From Lachnospiraceae bacterium (GTDB taxonomy: Bacteria; Bacillota; Clostridia; Lachnospirales; Lachnospiraceae), in the NCBI GenBank assembly GCA_030524635.1, contig JAUNGG010000033.1, forward strand, positions 1 to 44,661: 44,661 nt of DNA, written 5' to 3'. Positions within the stretch are counted from its first letter, which is position 1. Each line of letters starts with the position of its first letter. The notes under the pieces are model-generated. The model saw only the letters and a program-made list of their open reading frames with translations, was not told the DNA's origin and did no database searches. Shown here one piece after another: positions 43,029 through 44,661 of this stretch. The translations under genes were made by a program, and so were the position numbers.

Positions 43029-44327
43029 TCACATTTTATCCACATCTACCCGGTCGATCATAATGTTTAAGATCTCTGTATCGGTCATCTTCATTCCAAC
43101 CCGTCCGATGTAGCCCATGCTCTTAATGGTTCCCTCTAAATCCTCCTGTACAATGCCTTCTCCCGGCTGGAAGGATACATGCTTCATAGCCATGTAATGC
43201 GCCAGGATCGCTGCATCCACCGCCGAGGCGATCTTAGCCGCGCAGGAGGATTTGGCGCCGTCACAGACGATACCGCCTACATTGCCGATGGTATTGATGA
43301 TGGTCAGCCCTACCTCCTCGTAGGTGCCGCCCCGCAGGTAGGTGATGGCAGCTCCGGCTCCGCAGGCTGCACTGACTGCTCCGCAGTAAGCAGAAAGGCT
43401 GCCGATGTACTTTTTCTGATGGATGGAGATCAGGTTGCCTACTACAAGAGCACGGTACAGCTGCTCCTTGGTCGCCTCATACTCCTTGGCATACTCGATC
43501 ACCGGCAGGGAGACAGTCATTCCCTGATTGCCGCTTCCGGAATTGATCACTACCGGCATGGAGCAGCCTCCCATACGGGCATCAGATCCTGCCGCTGCCT
43601 TCGCCCTGGCCCTGGTTCTTACATCATTTCCAAACACATCCAGCAGGGTCCGGCCGATCTGTGCGCCGTAGGGATGGATCACACCTTCCTGGGAAATCGC
43701 CGTATTCTTCTCGATCTGGTCACGGATCACTGCCTCGATATCCTCCAGGGCAACGGTGTCTGCAAAGGTAAGGATATCCTTTACATTCAGAAGAGATTTA
43801 TCCCCCTTCTCCGATGCGCTCTCGCTGATCTGATGCTCATAAATCACCGCATCATCCTTTACGATCTTGGTAATCAGGGTATGACGGTTGATAATAGTAA
43901 CCTCCGCGCTGTGTTCTCCTGCAAAAACCTTTGCCACAATGTAAAGGTTCTCCACGCCTTCCTGAAGTGTACACTGGCAAAAGCCCTGCTTTACCAGCTT
44001 CTTTGTCTCCTCAATGTGCGCCTCTGTCACCCCTTCCAGTACCTCCAGCTCCTTCGCGGCATCTCCGCCTACCACACCTAAGGTAGCCGCCACATCAATT
44101 CCCTTTAATCCGCCGGAATTGGGAACGGTAACGCCCTTTACATTTTTAATAATATTTCCGCTGCAGCACATCTCCATGGATTCCGGCATAACCCCCAGCA
44201 CCTCTCTGGCTTTCGCGGCAGCATATGCAATTGCGATGGGCTCTGTACAGCCTAAGGCCGGAACCAGCTCGTTCTTTAAAATCATGACGTAATTATCATA
44301 AATGTTGGCATCTAATGGCTTCTTCAT
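43029..44327 (-). CDS. L-cysteine desulfidase / serine dehydratase alpha family (UPF0597)
   Basis: A 432-residue protein of the CyuA/YhaM type, an iron-sulfur enzyme that breaks cysteine into pyruvate, ammonia and sulfide. ELVPALGCTEPIAIAYAAAK near residue 20 and EMCCSGNIIKNVKGVTVPNS near residue 55 hold the first conserved Cys residues. SGSGNQGMTVSLPVIEYAKE near residue 265 is the serine-dehydratase-alpha loop. GAVSAACGAGAAITYL and GIVCDGAKSSCAAKIASAVD near 315-370 give the remaining Cys ligands. Length is normal. It has its own promoter with an inverted repeat upstream. Confidence 0.9.
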   Translation of the reverse strand: MKKPLDANIYDNYVMILKNELVPALGCTEPIAIAYAAAKAREVLGVMPESMEMCCSGNIIKNVKGVTVPNSGGLKGIDVAATLGVVGGDAAKELEVLEGVTEAHIEETKKLVKQGFCQCTLQEGVENLYIVAKVFAGEHSAEVTIINRHTLITKIVKDDAVIYEHQISESASEKGDKSLLNVKDILTFADTVALEDIEAVIRDQIEKNTAISQEGVIHPYGAQIGRTLLDVFGNDVRTRARAKAAAGSDARMGGCSMPVVINSGSGNQGMTVSLPVIEYAKEYEATKEQLYRALVVGNLISIHQKKYIGSLSAYCGAVSAACGAGAAITYLRGGTYEEVGLTIINTIGNVGGIVCDGAKSSCAAKIASAVDAAILAHYMAMKHVSFQPGEGIVQEDLEGTIKSMGYIGRVGMKMTDTEILNIMIDRVDVDKM

Positions 44328-44389
44328 AACTTCCTCCGATTTGTATGATCTTATCTGTCGTTCTGTTCACATTTTTATTCATATCTCTG

Positions 44390-44418
44390 ATTATATTAAT
44401 ATTCATATCAATTGTCAA
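44390..44418 (-). promoter_or_regulatory. Promoter of the cysteine desulfidase gene
   Basis: On the minus strand TTGACA and TATAAT match consensus with 17 bases between them, about 65 bases before the start codon. Confidence 0.88.
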
Positions 44419-44444
44419 TACCGGAAATCTTGTTTATTCCGGTA
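44419..44444. promoter_or_regulatory. Inverted repeat next to the -35 box of the desulfidase promoter
   Basis: TACCGGAA and TTCCGGTA are perfect inverted arms separated by ten bases and abut the -35 box. This is a likely binding site for an activator or repressor of unknown identity. Confidence 0.6.
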
Positions 44445-44515
44445 ATGCAATCAGGAAAAACAATTCGGGGAAATTCGGGAAATTTGAAAAAATCAAAAAA
44501 ATTTCAAAAAAGTGC

Positions 44516-44544
44516 TTGACGAATCGCCATAATATGAGTATAAT
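44516..44544 (+). promoter_or_regulatory. Promoter of tRNA-Gln
   Basis: TTGACG and TATAAT are separated by 17 bases, about 41 bases upstream of the tRNA. Confidence 0.88.
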
Positions 44545-44585
44545 AACTTTCGCAGTCGCAAATAAGACAGCAATCAACAAAATAA

Positions 44586-44658
44586 TGGGCTATCGCCAAA
44601 TGGTAAGGCAACGGACTCTGACTCCGTCATTTTCAAGGTTCGAATCCTTGTAGCCCAG
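44586..44658 (+). tRNA. tRNA-Gln (anticodon CUG)
   Basis: The acceptor stem TGGGCTA/TAGCCCA, D arm, anticodon stem ACGGA/TCCGT with loop CTCTGAC, and T arm (AAGG-TTCGAAT-CCTT) are all present. The loop gives anticodon CUG. The 3' CCA is not encoded (the discriminator G is followed by CTT). It ends three bases before the window edge; further tRNA genes may follow. Confidence 0.95.
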
Positions 44659-44661
44659 CTT

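Noticed and set aside
43179-44081. A 300-codon plus-strand open frame
   Set aside because: It is antisense to the cysteine desulfidase gene and has no ribosome site or recognisable domain.
44345-44653. A 102-codon plus-strand open frame at the right edge
   Set aside because: It runs through the tRNA-Gln gene and two promoters; not coding.
1-44661. CRISPR array or phage defence island
   Set aside because: No regularly spaced direct repeats and no cas or restriction genes are seen; the Rpn-family protein alone does not make a defence system.

Overview
The window looks like a chromosomal segment of a Firmicute, most likely a gut Lachnospiraceae (Clostridia). Signs are strong GGAGG ribosome binding sites, frequent GTG/TTG starts, an ftsE-ftsX-M23-S41 cluster, UgpC/MsmK, CvfB, YitT, a LoaP-type antiterminator, choline/glucan-binding-type wall repeats, and a tRNA-Gln without an encoded CCA. 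The assignment rests on gene content only.

Positions about 1-27,220, all on the minus strand (so transcribed from right to left), hold a capsular or cell-surface polysaccharide locus. It opens with a LoaP/NusG-like antiterminator (26,678-27,220) and a 714-residue wall-binding repeat protein. Next come the nucleotide-sugar genes: a ugd relic, manB, manC, manA, a frameshifted rmlA, rmlB, an N-terminally deleted rmlD, an acyltransferase and rmlC. The assembly part follows: a DUF1972-type transferase, a Wzy-like polymerase, six further glycosyltransferases, a Wzx flippase, a CDP-glycerol glycerophosphotransferase, a glycerol-3-phosphate cytidylyltransferase, and a second acyltransferase split by a nine-G tract. 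The locus suggests a mannose-containing, glycerol-phosphate-decorated and O-acylated polymer. The dTDP-rhamnose and UDP-glucuronate branches are damaged here. No priming transferase and no Wzd/Wze kinase pair are visible.

At the far left, two diverged, ORF-less group II intron copies lie head to tail (496-1828) directly behind the split acyltransferase.

Upstream of loaP (27,490-28,407) lies a tyrosine-recombinase-like protein that lacks the catalytic Arg, His and Tyr residues. It has its own consensus promoter with a palindrome at the -10, and faces a divergent Xre-type regulator. An imperfect inverted repeat lies between this gene and loaP. A dead recombinase fold plus a processive antiterminator at the head of a capsule operon is the most interesting arrangement in the window.

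Positions about 28,600-44,661 look like ordinary chromosome: Xre regulator, Rpn/PD-(D/E)XK protein, threonine aldolase; then on the minus strand S41 protease, M23/EnvC-like hydrolase, FtsX, FtsE, a CdaR/PucR-type regulator, UgpC, YitT, a methyltransferase, CvfB and an acyl-ACP thioesterase; then a GntR regulator and a small secreted wall-binding protein on the plus strand, an L-cysteine desulfidase on the minus strand, and tRNA-Gln(CUG) at the right edge. By eye the glycosyltransferase region (about 2-17 kb) is clearly more A+T-rich than the right third, which fits horizontal acquisition of the capsule genes.
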